Shown here in pieces: positions 8,714 to 17,323 of a DNA stretch of 64,000 bases. This DNA is from SZUA-584 sp964441275 (GTDB taxonomy: Bacteria > Bacillota > Clostridia > Christensenellales > SZUA-584): the NCBI GenBank assembly GCA_964441275.1, contig CAYTUG010000003.1, positions 45,608 to 109,607 on the forward strand. Reading direction: 5' to 3'. The number at the start of each line of letters is the position of its first letter. The first letter of the stretch is position 1. The position numbers were made by a program, and so were the translations under genes. The notes beneath the pieces are model-generated. The model was not told the DNA's origin. It did not search any database and worked only from the letters and a program-made list of their open reading frames with translations.

Positions 8714-8727
8714 ATGAATTTATTCAT
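8714..8727. promoter_or_regulatory. ArsR/SmtB-type operator candidate
   Basis: ATGAAT-TT-ATTCAT is a perfect 6-2-6 inverted repeat at the transcription start of the exporter, embedded in a longer AT-rich near-palindrome. Metal-sensing ArsR/SmtB repressors bind sites built on TGAA and TTCA half-sites like these. No repressor gene is present nearby. Confidence 0.55.
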
Positions 8728-8755
8728 TATATCGGGGCTCGGCGAAATATGTCAA
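8726..8755 (-). promoter_or_regulatory. Sigma-A promoter for the metal exporter
   Basis: On the minus strand there is consensus TTGACA, 18 bases and consensus TATAAT. The start of transcription would be near 8719, so the inverted repeat at 8714-8727 covers it. Confidence 0.8.
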
Positions 8756-8864
8756 CAAAGCGCGAAAGGCGAATTTGCACAATTGTTGGTTAATAATATA
8801 TAACCAGGTTTTTTAGCTGATACTTTATAGCGCAAAAAAGGCTAAGCTTATTGGGCGCAAAAAA

Positions 8865-9026
8865 TTAAGCGGCTTTATTACTCTTCTGATAGCGCGTAAA
8901 TCTAACGCGTCTTAACCTTCTTGCGGAATCTTTTCGTTCCATAATGAATAGAATGACGGTAATAGAAATAAGAAACGCAAAAGCCCCTGCAACCAACAGC
9001 GCCGAAATTACGATTTTGTCCCACAT
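8865..9026 (-). CDS. 53-residue single-pass membrane protein
   Basis: This is a small open frame with an ATG preceded by AAGGAG at a good distance, which is the best evidence that it is translated. The product begins MWDKIVISALLVAGAFAF, has one membrane span at about 5-28 and ends in a strongly basic tail with the run RRLRRVRF. The polarity, with the positive tail on one side, suggests an N-out or N-in anchor with a cytoplasmic basic segment. I do not recognise a family. It lies between the exporter and glnA on the same strand. No clear promoter was seen upstream. Confidence 0.6.
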   Translation of the reverse strand: MWDKIVISALLVAGAFAFLISITVILFIMERKDSARRLRRVRFTRYQKSNKAA

Positions 9027-9364
9027 AGCGGCTCCTTAACAAGAATATACGTTCATATTACACGGGCAAGTGTACCAAAAATGGGACTATTGATATAATG
9101 GTGTGCAACATCAGCTTTGTTCGGATTCGGATAATTAAGAATATAAATAAAGGAGCCGGACAATAATTGGAAAGATTAATATGAACCCCGCCAAAAATCA
9201 CATATGCTTTTAATTTATTGTCTATGACAAAAAGTGTAACCGCAAGGATATATGGTTTATTTCTTTCGTGCAGTTGCCATAATTGGTAACATGAAGTTTG
9301 GCGCAACAATAAACTTTATGTTAACCACAAAGTTTATTGTTAAATATTTATTAAAGCGGGTTGT
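9027..9364. other. 338-base gap between glnA and the small membrane gene
   Basis: An open frame of 83 codons on the minus strand has no ribosome site and a composition unlike a protein; I regard it as chance. The only structured element is the inverted repeat at 9305-9341. No convincing promoter for the small gene at 8865-9026 was found here. Confidence 0.6.
9305..9341. repeat. Perfect 13-bp inverted repeat downstream of glnA
   Basis: The arms 9305-9317 and 9329-9341 (AACAATAAACTTT and its complement) pair without mismatch around an 11-base loop. The repeat starts 23 bases after the glnA stop. There is no T-tract on the glnA strand, so it may be a 3' processing or stability structure rather than a standard intrinsic terminator. 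Confidence 0.65.
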
Positions 9365-10699
9365 TTAGTACTTGGTGAGGTATTGTTTTATCTCCCACGG
9401 GTGAACAGTTTTTTGATAACAATTCCACTCCTTAGATTTGGATTCGTAGTAAGTGTTAAAAATGTGTTCCCCTAAAGTGGCTCTGACAAGATCGCTTTTT
9501 TTGTATTCCTGCAGCGCGCTATAAAGGTTATCGGGTAAACTTAAAATGCCAAGCTTGTTCTTTTCGGCTTCGCTCATCTGATATATATTTTTATCGATTG
9601 CCGGCGGAGGCGTTAAACCGCTCTTTATACCATCGAGACCGGCGGCAAGCAGCAAGGCAATTGTAAGGTAGGGATTGCACGTTGGGTCCGGATTGCGTAC
9701 TTCCACCCTGGTGTTTGCGCCCCTTGAGGCAGGTATTCGAATCAAAGGACTTCGGTTTTTGCCCGACCAAGCCACATAGCAAGGCGCTTCATAACCGGGA
9801 ACAAGCCGTTTGTATGAGTTTACCGTTGGGTTTGATACCGCAACTATCGGCTTGATATGTTCCATTATGCCTGCAATATAGTTATATGCAATCCCCGACA
9901 GTTCAAGCTTTCCGGCTTTATCATATAATACGTTGGTTCCGTTTGCGTGCAATGAAAAATTAGTATGCATACCGCTGCCGCATATTCCAAACAGCGGCTT
10001 TGGCATAAACGTTGCGTACAGCCCATGCAAAGACGCTATGCTTTTAACCACTATCTTAAAAGTCATAATGTTATCCGCAGCCTGTAACGCATCGTCATAT
10101 TTGAAATCAATCTCGTGCTGACCCTGCGCAACCTCGTGATGTGAAGCTTCAATTTCAAACCCCATTTCTTCAAGGGTCAGGCATATATCGCGTCTTGCGT
10201 CTTCGCCCTTATCCATAGGCGCAAGATCAAAATATCCGCCTTCGTCGTGGGTTATTGTGGTGGGCTTTCCATCGGCGCCAATCAAGAAAAGAAAAAATTC
10301 GCATTCCGGGCCGACGTTAACTTTATATCCCATATCAGCTGCCTGCTTCAATGTTGTTTTTAAAACATTGCGAGGACAGCCCTGATATCGAACTCCTTCG
10401 GTTGTATAGACATCGCAAATAAGCCGGGCGACTTTGCCGGAGCTTTGCAGCCATGGAAATATGGAAAACGTATCGGGATCGGGAATTAAAAGCATGTCGG
10501 ATTCTTCAATGCGCGCAAAACCGTCTATTGAAGAGCCGTCGAACATGCACCCTTTTTCAAGCACCCTTTCCAATTGTTTTGCGGTGATCGCCACATTTTT
10601 AAGTATGCCAAAAACATCAGTAAACTGCAGCCGTACAAACTTTACGTCGTTTTGTTCGACTAACCTTAAGATATCTTTATTCGAAAATTTATTTGCCAT
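9365..10699 (-). CDS. glnA: Glutamine synthetase, type I
   Basis: This ATP-dependent ammonia-glutamate ligase has 444 residues, the length of the short GSI-alpha form of Firmicutes. The beta-grasp N-terminal domain is followed by the catalytic domain with MFDGSSIDGF (about 52-61), GPECEFFLF, GSGMHTNFSLH, NRSPLIRIPA and the C-terminal EVRNPDPTCNPYL. The long insertion and the regulatory tyrosine region of GSI-beta enzymes are absent, so control by adenylylation is not expected. AAAGGAG precedes the ATG at 10699. No glnR gene is adjacent, and I could not identify a clear GlnR box upstream. Confidence 0.97.
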   Translation of the reverse strand: MANKFSNKDILRLVEQNDVKFVRLQFTDVFGILKNVAITAKQLERVLEKGCMFDGSSIDGFARIEESDMLLIPDPDTFSIFPWLQSSGKVARLICDVYTTEGVRYQGCPRNVLKTTLKQAADMGYKVNVGPECEFFLFLIGADGKPTTITHDEGGYFDLAPMDKGEDARRDICLTLEEMGFEIEASHHEVAQGQHEIDFKYDDALQAADNIMTFKIVVKSIASLHGLYATFMPKPLFGICGSGMHTNFSLHANGTNVLYDKAGKLELSGIAYNYIAGIMEHIKPIVAVSNPTVNSYKRLVPGYEAPCYVAWSGKNRSPLIRIPASRGANTRVEVRNPDPTCNPYLTIALLLAAGLDGIKSGLTPPPAIDKNIYQMSEAEKNKLGILSLPDNLYSALQEYKKSDLVRATLGEHIFNTYYESKSKEWNCYQKTVHPWEIKQYLTKY

Positions 10700-10860
10700 T
10701 ATTACAACACTCCTTTATTATAAAATACATCATAAATGGTTTTTATATCAACAGTTATTTTAATTAATTGTAGTTGACGGCGTTAATGGTAAAAAAACAA
10801 CATCAAAAATGTATTTTTATATATGAAATATGAATTGTTTGTGTGGAAAAGCGGCAATTA

Positions 10861-10869
10861 TGCTATAAT
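10861..10869 (+). promoter_or_regulatory. Extended -10 promoter for PBP2 gene
   Basis: TG-C-TATAAT is an extended -10 element; the -35 region is poor. Transcription would begin about 30 bases upstream of the start codon at 10905. Confidence 0.55.
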
Positions 10870-10904
10870 GAAAACGCAAAACCAATTTTTATTGGGAGTA
10901 AGTT

Positions 10905-13412
10905 ATGAAATACAATTTTAAAAACCGTTTTTTTATATATGGCGCAATTACGGCTACGCTTTTTTTTGTTCTTCTTGTGCAAATGGTTCAGCTTATGATA
11001 GTCAACGGTGAACAATACGCAAAAAAAGTTACGATGTTACAAGAGCGGACGATAACGATATCGGGCGCGAGGGGGAGCATACTCGATAGGAACGGGTTGC
11101 CTTTGGCTTATGACCAAAAAGCGTTTAATGTGCAGTTTTACCGGGACCCTACAAAGAATACGGAAACCGACAGGGCTTATTATACCGATACGATAATTAA
11201 AACGATTGATATAATTGAAAAAAACGGCGGTGAAACGATAGACACTTTTGCGATTCAGTACGATGAACCTAAAGACGAATATTATTTCGACTTTGGTATA
11301 ACAAACCCGAAAAACATAATAGAGCGCGAAAAAAAGTGGCGGTCGGATATGTATGTTGGCGATAAGCGAACGGTGGAGGAAATATACCTGTTTCTTAGGA
11401 ATAGATATCAAATACCCGCCGAGATGAGCTATAAAGAAGCGAGAAAACTGCTTTCAATTTGGCAAGACGTTCAGATTAACTCGTGGGTGGCATATAAACC
11501 TGTCAACATTGCTTATGATGTGGGCATCCAGACGGTGGCCGAGATAGGCACATTTGCCGCAGAGTTAGAAGGGATGAGCATAGCGGACAGCACCGTGCGG
11601 ATATATCCCCGCGGCAATGTGGCGGCGCATTCGATAGGTTATTTAGGCAGGATATCCGAAGACGGGTGGGGCACAAAAGATAATCCCGGCAAATATCGCG
11701 AACTTGGATATAACGTGGATGACCCTATAGGCGTTGAGGGCATCGAGCAATCCATGGAAGAATATTTAACGGGTAACAGCGCAAAGCGTCAGGGGGTTAA
11801 GGTTGTCGAGATAGACAAAAACTCTATAGTGCAAAATGTGCTTTCTTCTTCCGAGCCAAAACAGGGCTATAACGTTATGCTGACAATTGATATACCGCTT
11901 CAATTAGCGTTAGAAGAATCGTTGGCAAGAAACATACCGGAAATCAATAAAGAGCAGGTGCATTTATTTGAAAGCAAAAAGTCTACAACTTACAAATCTA
12001 TTGAAGATATAAACAATTTGCGGTTGGCTAAATCAGGCGCCGCGGTTGTACTTGATGTGCATAACGGCGATGTGCTTGCCATGGGCAGCTATCCGAGCTA
12101 CGATTTAAACCTTTTTGTCGGGGGTATAAACGCGAAGGATTACGATCCTTTAAAAAACGATCCGGCTGCGCCGCTATTTAACAAGGCGGTATCAAGCCGC
12201 GCGACTCCCGGTTCAATTTTTAAAATGGTAACCGGTATGGGAGGGCTGGTCGAAAAGACAATAACTTTAAACACACGTATCGATGATAAAAGCCCGTTCG
12301 ACAAATATGTGCGTTACGGCAAAAAGCCAAGTTGTTGGCAAAAAGATACGTCCAAACACGCAAACCAAACTATAGTCGAGGGGCTTCAGAATAGCTGTAA
12401 CTATTTTTTCTTTACAGTTGCCGATGGTCTTGGAATGAGTGCCTTGGAAAAGTGGGGGGAAAACTTTGGACTTACTTCTTCAACCGGTATCGAACTGCCG
12501 AACGAGGCTATCGGTCAAATCGGCAACCAACAAATTCTTTTTGACCCCAAAAAAGATTTGAGCAAACAAGCGACTTCGATACCGCTGCTTGTCCAAAGGC
12601 GCATAAAAGAGATTATTAAAGAAATTGAGCTCTCCCGTAATGTTGAGTATGATGAAGAAATTATTGAAAAAACGTCAAAAGAGCTTGTGTATCTTGCGGG
12701 TATAGAGTGGACCCCGGACGAAACGGACAGAGGGGTGTTAAAAGACAAATACGGGCTTTCGTTGGGCGATCATGTAAGAAGCATATTGGCCGATAATCTT
12801 CGCATATCCGAAAAAATATCGCGCGCCAATGGATGGGACAGGCAAATAACAAACCATATTGACGAGCTTCACTGGACGCCTATTATGACAATAAGCTCAG
12901 GGATGGGACAAGGTTATATACAGCTAACTCCTATAGCGGTTGCAAGATATGTAGCGGCGCTGGTTAACGGCGGCAATGTTTACGAGACGCATTTGGTTGA
13001 CAAAGTAGTAAATCAGGACGGCGCAGTCGTTATAGAAAAAGAGCCTGTGATTTTCAACACGATCAACGCGCCTAAAGAATATTTTGACGCTATCAAGCTG
13101 GGCATGCAAAAAGTTGTATCCGGAGAGGACGGCACCGCGCGAAAGTATTTTGACGGTTTCAAATACAGGAACGAAATAGGCGGGAAGACCGGTACCGCGC
13201 AGGTTTCCACGGTCGATCTTGAAAACAACAGCTGGTTTGTGTGTTTTGCTCCATATGAGGAACCGGAAATAGTCGTTGTTGTTTATGTGCCAAACGGTTA
13301 CGCGGGCGGAATGTCAATTGCAGTTGCGCGAGATATACTTGAGTTTTATCTTGACGGGAAAAAGGAGTTTGCCGAACAAACCATCCCCCAAGTGGGCACG
13401 TTAGCCCAGTAA
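10905..13412 (+). CDS. mrdA: Penicillin-binding protein 2 (class B transpeptidase)
   Basis: This 835-residue protein has a short cytoplasmic start and one membrane anchor at about 11-32. A PBP dimerisation domain (RGSILDRNG at 56-64) and a transpeptidase domain follow, with the active serine in SIFK at 437-440, SCN at 497-499 and KTG at 761-763. It cross-links glycan made by a SEDS partner, most likely the RodA encoded at 2057. Between SCN and KTG, about 535-655 holds a helical, charged stretch that makes this spacing (about 260 residues) longer than usual for the family. minC follows after 94 bases, as in many Firmicutes where rod-shape and Min genes cluster. Confidence 0.93.
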   Translation: MKYNFKNRFFIYGAITATLFFVLLVQMVQLMIVNGEQYAKKVTMLQERTITISGARGSILDRNGLPLAYDQKAFNVQFYRDPTKNTETDRAYYTDTIIKTIDIIEKNGGETIDTFAIQYDEPKDEYYFDFGITNPKNIIEREKKWRSDMYVGDKRTVEEIYLFLRNRYQIPAEMSYKEARKLLSIWQDVQINSWVAYKPVNIAYDVGIQTVAEIGTFAAELEGMSIADSTVRIYPRGNVAAHSIGYLGRISEDGWGTKDNPGKYRELGYNVDDPIGVEGIEQSMEEYLTGNSAKRQGVKVVEIDKNSIVQNVLSSSEPKQGYNVMLTIDIPLQLALEESLARNIPEINKEQVHLFESKKSTTYKSIEDINNLRLAKSGAAVVLDVHNGDVLAMGSYPSYDLNLFVGGINAKDYDPLKNDPAAPLFNKAVSSRATPGSIFKMVTGMGGLVEKTITLNTRIDDKSPFDKYVRYGKKPSCWQKDTSKHANQTIVEGLQNSCNYFFFTVADGLGMSALEKWGENFGLTSSTGIELPNEAIGQIGNQQILFDPKKDLSKQATSIPLLVQRRIKEIIKEIELSRNVEYDEEIIEKTSKELVYLAGIEWTPDETDRGVLKDKYGLSLGDHVRSILADNLRISEKISRANGWDRQITNHIDELHWTPIMTISSGMGQGYIQLTPIAVARYVAALVNGGNVYETHLVDKVVNQDGAVVIEKEPVIFNTINAPKEYFDAIKLGMQKVVSGEDGTARKYFDGFKYRNEIGGKTGTAQVSTVDLENNSWFVCFAPYEEPEIVVVVYVPNGYAGGMSIAVARDILEFYLDGKKEFAEQTIPQVGTLAQ

Positions 13413-13506
13413 AGAACGGGTTGTTAAGATGCGCAATTTAAACAGTGCAGGAAAAAGCGGGCTGAATATCGAATCTTGATTGCTATAACAGTTATGTGAG
13501 GTTATT

Positions 13507-14172
13507 ATGTCGGTCACAATAAAGGGAAAAGCGGGAGGGATATTGCAGTTAAATATATCTGCCGCCGCATCCTTTAAAGAAATAAAGACAGCTCTTAACG
13601 AAAAACTTTTGCGTCATAAAAAATTTTTCGAGGGGGCGGATCAAAAAGTTGTAATAAGCGGCAAAAACTTTAGCGTCGCACAGAAGAAAGAAATAATCCG
13701 GCTTTTCGAGATAGATTATAATATTGTCAATGTAACTTTTGAAGACGAAATGGAAAAGCGTTTTAAGCAAGCGCTCAAAGCAGAGAAGAAAGAGGGCGCA
13801 AAAGACGCGCATGATGTAAAAACAGTATCGAAAGAATATCATTGTGCAAAAAGTGTTTTCGTAAACCAAACACTGCGCGGCGGGCAGCGTGTTGAGTGCG
13901 AGGGGGATATCGTTGTTTTAGGCGATGTCAACGACGGGGCTGAAGTTATTGCGGGGGGCAGCATAGCAATAATGGGAACGTTGCGCGGGCTCGCGCATGC
14001 CGGCGCCACAGGCAGGAACGACGTTGTGGTAGCGGCCAATTGCCTTATGCCCAAACAGTTGCGCATAAGCGGCAGGATTGCCGTTTTCCCAAAATGTCCG
14101 AAAAGCGAAGTTGCGCAAATAGCAGAGTACAAAAATGATAGCATAATAATTCGTCCGTTAAAGCCCCGATAA
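13507..14172 (+). CDS. minC: Septum site-determining protein MinC
   Basis: This is a 221-residue inhibitor of FtsZ polymer formation. The N-terminal domain (about 1-105) is divergent, as is normal, and a charged linker leads to the C-terminal beta-helix domain with LRGGQRVECEGDIVVLGDV and MGTLRGLAHAG, the conserved MinD-binding and dimer surface. The ATG follows GTGAGGTT. minD begins 41 bases downstream. Confidence 0.93.
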   Translation: MSVTIKGKAGGILQLNISAAASFKEIKTALNEKLLRHKKFFEGADQKVVISGKNFSVAQKKEIIRLFEIDYNIVNVTFEDEMEKRFKQALKAEKKEGAKDAHDVKTVSKEYHCAKSVFVNQTLRGGQRVECEGDIVVLGDVNDGAEVIAGGSIAIMGTLRGLAHAGATGRNDVVVAANCLMPKQLRISGRIAVFPKCPKSEVAQIAEYKNDSIIIRPLKPR

Positions 14173-14213
14173 ACAATCGGGCAGAGCGTGACATAATATT
14201 GGAGGGCAAATAC

Positions 14214-15008
14214 ATGCAAAAAGTCATTGTGGTCACATCGGGCAAAGGCGGTGTGGGCAAAACTACTACAGTTGCCAACTTAGGCGCCGGTATTGCACAG
14301 TCGGGCAAAAAGGTTGTGCTGCTTGATACCGACATCGGCCTTAGAAATTTAGATGTGGTGCTTGGCCTCGAAAACAGGATAGTGTACGATCTTGTTGACG
14401 TTATTGAAGGCACTTGCAGGCTTAAGCAGGCGCTTATAAAAGACAAACGCTATGACGGGCTTTTTCTGATTCCCGCTGCGCAAACGCGCGATAAGATGGC
14501 GGTTAGCCCGGATAAAATGAAAAAACTAGTTGAAGAATTAGAAAAAGAATTTGATTATATATTGATTGATTGCCCCGCAGGAATAGAACAGGGGTTTAAA
14601 AACGCAATAGCGGGCGCAAAATCAGCCATTGTGGTTACAGTGCCCGAGGTATCCGCCGTGCGCGATGCGGACAGGATAATTGGGCTTTTATCCGCAGCGG
14701 GCATTGACGATTGCCGGTTGCTCGTAAACCGGATGCGGCTTGATATGGTAAAGAGGGGGGATATGTTGGCGCTTGACGATACGCTTGATATTTTGGGGAT
14801 AGAGCTTATCGGCGTAGTGCCGGAAGACGAGAGAATTATTAGATCGTCCAATATGGGAGAGCCGATAATTGCCAACGATAAAGCGCCTGCCGGAAAGGCA
14901 TATATTAACATCACCAGGCGGATCTTAGGAGAAAATGTGCCCCTGCTCGACATCGAAGAAGAAGGCGGTATTGCATCGGTATTCAAAAGGCTGTTTGGAG
15001 GCAAATAA
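14214..15008 (+). CDS. minD: Septum site-determining ATPase MinD
   Basis: This ParA-type ATPase of 264 residues recruits MinC to the membrane. The deviant Walker A GKGGVGKTT is at about 10-18, switch I contains LLDTDIGLRNLD, and Walker B is near ILIDCPAGIEQG. The C-terminal segment IASVFKRLFGGK is the amphipathic membrane-targeting helix. The ATG at 14214 has GGAGGG 8 bases upstream; a TTG 15 bases earlier overlaps that site and is rejected. Confidence 0.97.
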   Translation: MQKVIVVTSGKGGVGKTTTVANLGAGIAQSGKKVVLLDTDIGLRNLDVVLGLENRIVYDLVDVIEGTCRLKQALIKDKRYDGLFLIPAAQTRDKMAVSPDKMKKLVEELEKEFDYILIDCPAGIEQGFKNAIAGAKSAIVVTVPEVSAVRDADRIIGLLSAAGIDDCRLLVNRMRLDMVKRGDMLALDDTLDILGIELIGVVPEDERIIRSSNMGEPIIANDKAPAGKAYINITRRILGENVPLLDIEEEGGIASVFKRLFGGK

Positions 15009-15019
15009 GGGAGAATAAT

Positions 15020-15298
15020 ATGATACGCAGAAAAAACAGATCGAGCAGCATTGCAAAGGAACGTCTTAAGCTTGTGCTTATTCACGATAGAGCCGGCACA
15101 TCGCCCTCAAGCAACGTAATGCAGATGCTTCGAAAAGACATTGTTGAGGTTATATCTAAGTATTTCGATGTCGTAGAACAGGATTTTGACGTAGAAATTA
15201 AAAATACGGCCGGGATGAGCAATGGCAGCCGTGCAACGCAGCTTACGGCAAATATCCCCATAAGGAGTATAAAAAATTTAGGGCGCAACAAAGGTTAG
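15020..15298 (+). CDS. minE: Cell division topological specificity factor MinE
   Basis: This 92-residue protein has the anti-MinCD segment containing RLKLVLIHDRAG at about 17-28, which drives MinD ATP hydrolysis, then a dimerisation domain with LRKDIVEVISKYF. Together with MinC and MinD it would allow pole-to-pole oscillation. DivIVA is also encoded in this window (28939), so the organism has both topological factors. The stop overlaps the end of a convergent gene by 4 bases. Confidence 0.94.
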   Translation: MIRRKNRSSSIAKERLKLVLIHDRAGTSPSSNVMQMLRKDIVEVISKYFDVVEQDFDVEIKNTAGMSNGSRATQLTANIPIRSIKNLGRNKG

Positions 15299-15810
15299 GG
15301 TTTATATTTATCGACAAGAGCGTTAACCCATATTCGGTTCGGGCCTTCAATTATTGAAAACGGTGCGTTGTTTTCGTTTTGATTGTGTTCGAACAACAAT
15401 ATTTTTACCGCTTCGCGCATCTGTCCTTCCAACACCTGAAGATAGAAAAGCGCATAAGGAATGTAACCCTCTTTATAGATAATAAGCGTTATCTCCCCCC
15501 AAGGTTTTTTTAAAATTTTGTCGTATCTTGAATCTTTTATTACAGGCACTTCTATTACTTTTGTCAGCCCGGTTGTATCGGTTATGTATTGTTCGCCGGT
15601 TTCAACCACCACTACCACAGCATCCGATATGGGGGTTTCTGTGTATCCTTCGACAACCGAAACGGTTAATCGTGAGGTTTCGCCCCCACCGCTTGAAAAT
15701 GCGGGCAGCACTGAAGTTACGCTGGAAGAAAGCACAACAGCGCCTAACAGCAACAGAATACTTATGACTGCCGCAGCAATAAAAGTGCGTTTATCTTTAA
15801 GTTTTTCCAT
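15295..15810 (-). CDS. Membrane-anchored protein with a carboxypeptidase-regulatory-like fold
   Basis: This 171-residue protein has one N-terminal membrane anchor (about 11-35), a serine- and glycine-rich spacer, and then an extracytoplasmic domain of beta strands. That domain begins SRLTVSVVEGYTETPISDAV and holds the pattern of a prealbumin-like domain, with T-D-T-T-G-L-T in the turn. Such domains usually mediate binding or modify envelope proteins. The family is not recognised with confidence. It is convergent with minE and divergent from pgi. Confidence 0.6.
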   Translation of the reverse strand: MEKLKDKRTFIAAAVISILLLLGAVVLSSSVTSVLPAFSSGGGETSRLTVSVVEGYTETPISDAVVVVVETGEQYITDTTGLTKVIEVPVIKDSRYDKILKKPWGEITLIIYKEGYIPYALFYLQVLEGQMREAVKILLFEHNQNENNAPFSIIEGPNRIWVNALVDKYKP

Positions 15811-15940
15811 TGTTTCACCTCTAAGCTTTGTATGTTAATATATATGCGGCAAACGTGCTAATATGGCTTGTGATTTTTTAAGTGATAGCGTTTTTCGCAA
15901 AAGGAATAATATTAAATATCTTATTATTTAGGAGAGTCGT

Positions 15941-17287
15941 ATGATTAGATTTGATTTTAACAACATGATGGCAAGCGTTATCGGAAAGGGCGGGTTTGAT
16001 TCGAAAGAGCTAAAGGACGCGCAGCGCGAAGCCAACAATGCGCTTGACGCACTTATGCAGAACAAACCCGGATTTATGAAACTGCCGCTGCAGCAGGTTG
16101 AAAACTGTGATGTTCTTAACAAAAAAGCGGAACAGATAAACAAAGATTTCAATAATTTTGTAATTTTGGGGATAGGCGGTTCGGCCTTAGGCCCGATAGC
16201 GGTAGAGCAGGCGCTAAATGCCGGGCAAACCAAAATGCGGCTAATCGTTGAAGACAATGTTGACCCGGAACGGCTTTCGCGGGTTTTTGAAAGCTTAGAC
16301 CTTAGAAAAACTGTGTTCAACGTTATTACAAAGTCGGGCAAAACATCCGAGACTATGGCGCAGTTTATGTTTGCAGCCGATGCGCTAAGAAATGCTGGTT
16401 TGGAGCTATCCAAGCATGTTATTGCAACCACCGATGAGAACAGCGGGGATCTTGTGCGGATAGCTGAAAAAGAGGGCTTAGCGCGCTTTACAATACCCTC
16501 TGATGTTGGGGGAAGGTTTTCCCAATTGACTCCGGTTGGGCTTTTGCCCGCCGCCGCGTGCGGTTACGACATTCACGCAATGCTAAAAGGCGCGCAGTAT
16601 ATGGACGGGATATGCACTAAAAAGCAGGGAAACCCCGCCGCATTGTATGCGCTTATGCATGTGATTGGAATGCGGAAGGGGCTTAACATAAGCGTTATGT
16701 TGCCATACGCCGACAGCCTAAAATATATGTCCGACTGGTATGCGCAGCTTTGGGCGGAATCGCTCGGCAAACGGTTTGATAGGGACGGTAGGGAAATTTT
16801 TTGCGGGCAGACCCCGGTTAAGGCGCTTGGCGTTACTGACCAGCACTCGCAAATACAACTGTACACGCAAGGCCCTTTTGATAAAATAGTTACATTCTTA
16901 AAAGTGGACCAATTCCGCAAGGATATCGGGATACCCTGCGGCTTTGAATACATAGAGGACATATCATTTCTTGCGGGCAAAACATTCGGGCAACTGCTTG
17001 AGGCGGAGCGCAGAGCGACTGAATACGCGCTGTGCAAAGCAAAAAGACCAAATATGACTATTGCGCTTAGCCGGGTTAACGAGTTTTCCGTAGGGGCGCT
17101 GCTTTATTTCTTTATGATGGCAACCGCTATCGCGGGAAAGATGCTAAACATTAACGCATACGATCAGCCGGGCGTAGAAGAAGGCAAAAAAGCCACATTT
17201 GCCCTTATGGGCAAAAGCGGATATGAGCAACAAAAAGCGCTTATGGACGATTTGCCCGAAAAAGATAAAGCGCTTATTATTGAATAA
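15941..17287 (+). CDS. pgi: Glucose-6-phosphate isomerase
   Basis: This 448-residue enzyme interconverts glucose-6-phosphate and fructose-6-phosphate in the cytosol. It has the IGIGGSALGP-type phosphate site (LGIGGSALGP at about 72-81), KSGKTSET, DVGGRFSQLTPVGLLPA, and the catalytic TDQHSQIQLY region; the length is typical of the short Firmicute form. The ATG follows AGGAGAG. A strong hairpin at 17289-17321 ends the transcript. Confidence 0.96.
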   Translation: MIRFDFNNMMASVIGKGGFDSKELKDAQREANNALDALMQNKPGFMKLPLQQVENCDVLNKKAEQINKDFNNFVILGIGGSALGPIAVEQALNAGQTKMRLIVEDNVDPERLSRVFESLDLRKTVFNVITKSGKTSETMAQFMFAADALRNAGLELSKHVIATTDENSGDLVRIAEKEGLARFTIPSDVGGRFSQLTPVGLLPAAACGYDIHAMLKGAQYMDGICTKKQGNPAALYALMHVIGMRKGLNISVMLPYADSLKYMSDWYAQLWAESLGKRFDRDGREIFCGQTPVKALGVTDQHSQIQLYTQGPFDKIVTFLKVDQFRKDIGIPCGFEYIEDISFLAGKTFGQLLEAERRATEYALCKAKRPNMTIALSRVNEFSVGALLYFFMMATAIAGKMLNINAYDQPGVEEGKKATFALMGKSGYEQQKALMDDLPEKDKALIIE

Positions 17288-17288
17288 A

Positions 17289-17321
17289 AAAGCCCCGTAA
17301 TGCGGTTGATTACGGGGCTTT
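17289..17321. terminator. Bidirectional intrinsic terminator between pgi and thiT
   Basis: The 13-bp perfect stem AAAGCCCCGTAAT and its complement surround a 7-base loop. On the minus strand (thiT) it is followed by a run of six or more T, and on the plus strand (pgi) by only a short T run. It starts 1 base after the pgi stop and ends 2 bases before the thiT stop. Confidence 0.9.
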
Positions 17322-17323
17322 GG

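Noticed and set aside
8787..8814. Hairpin TGGTTA...TAACCA followed by six T on the plus strand
   Set aside because: No plus-strand gene lies upstream that it could terminate; it falls upstream of a minus-strand promoter. Left as a chance structure.
9058..9309. 83-codon open frame on the minus strand in the glnA gap
   Set aside because: There is no ribosome site, the composition is not protein-like and the frame overlaps the inverted repeat region.
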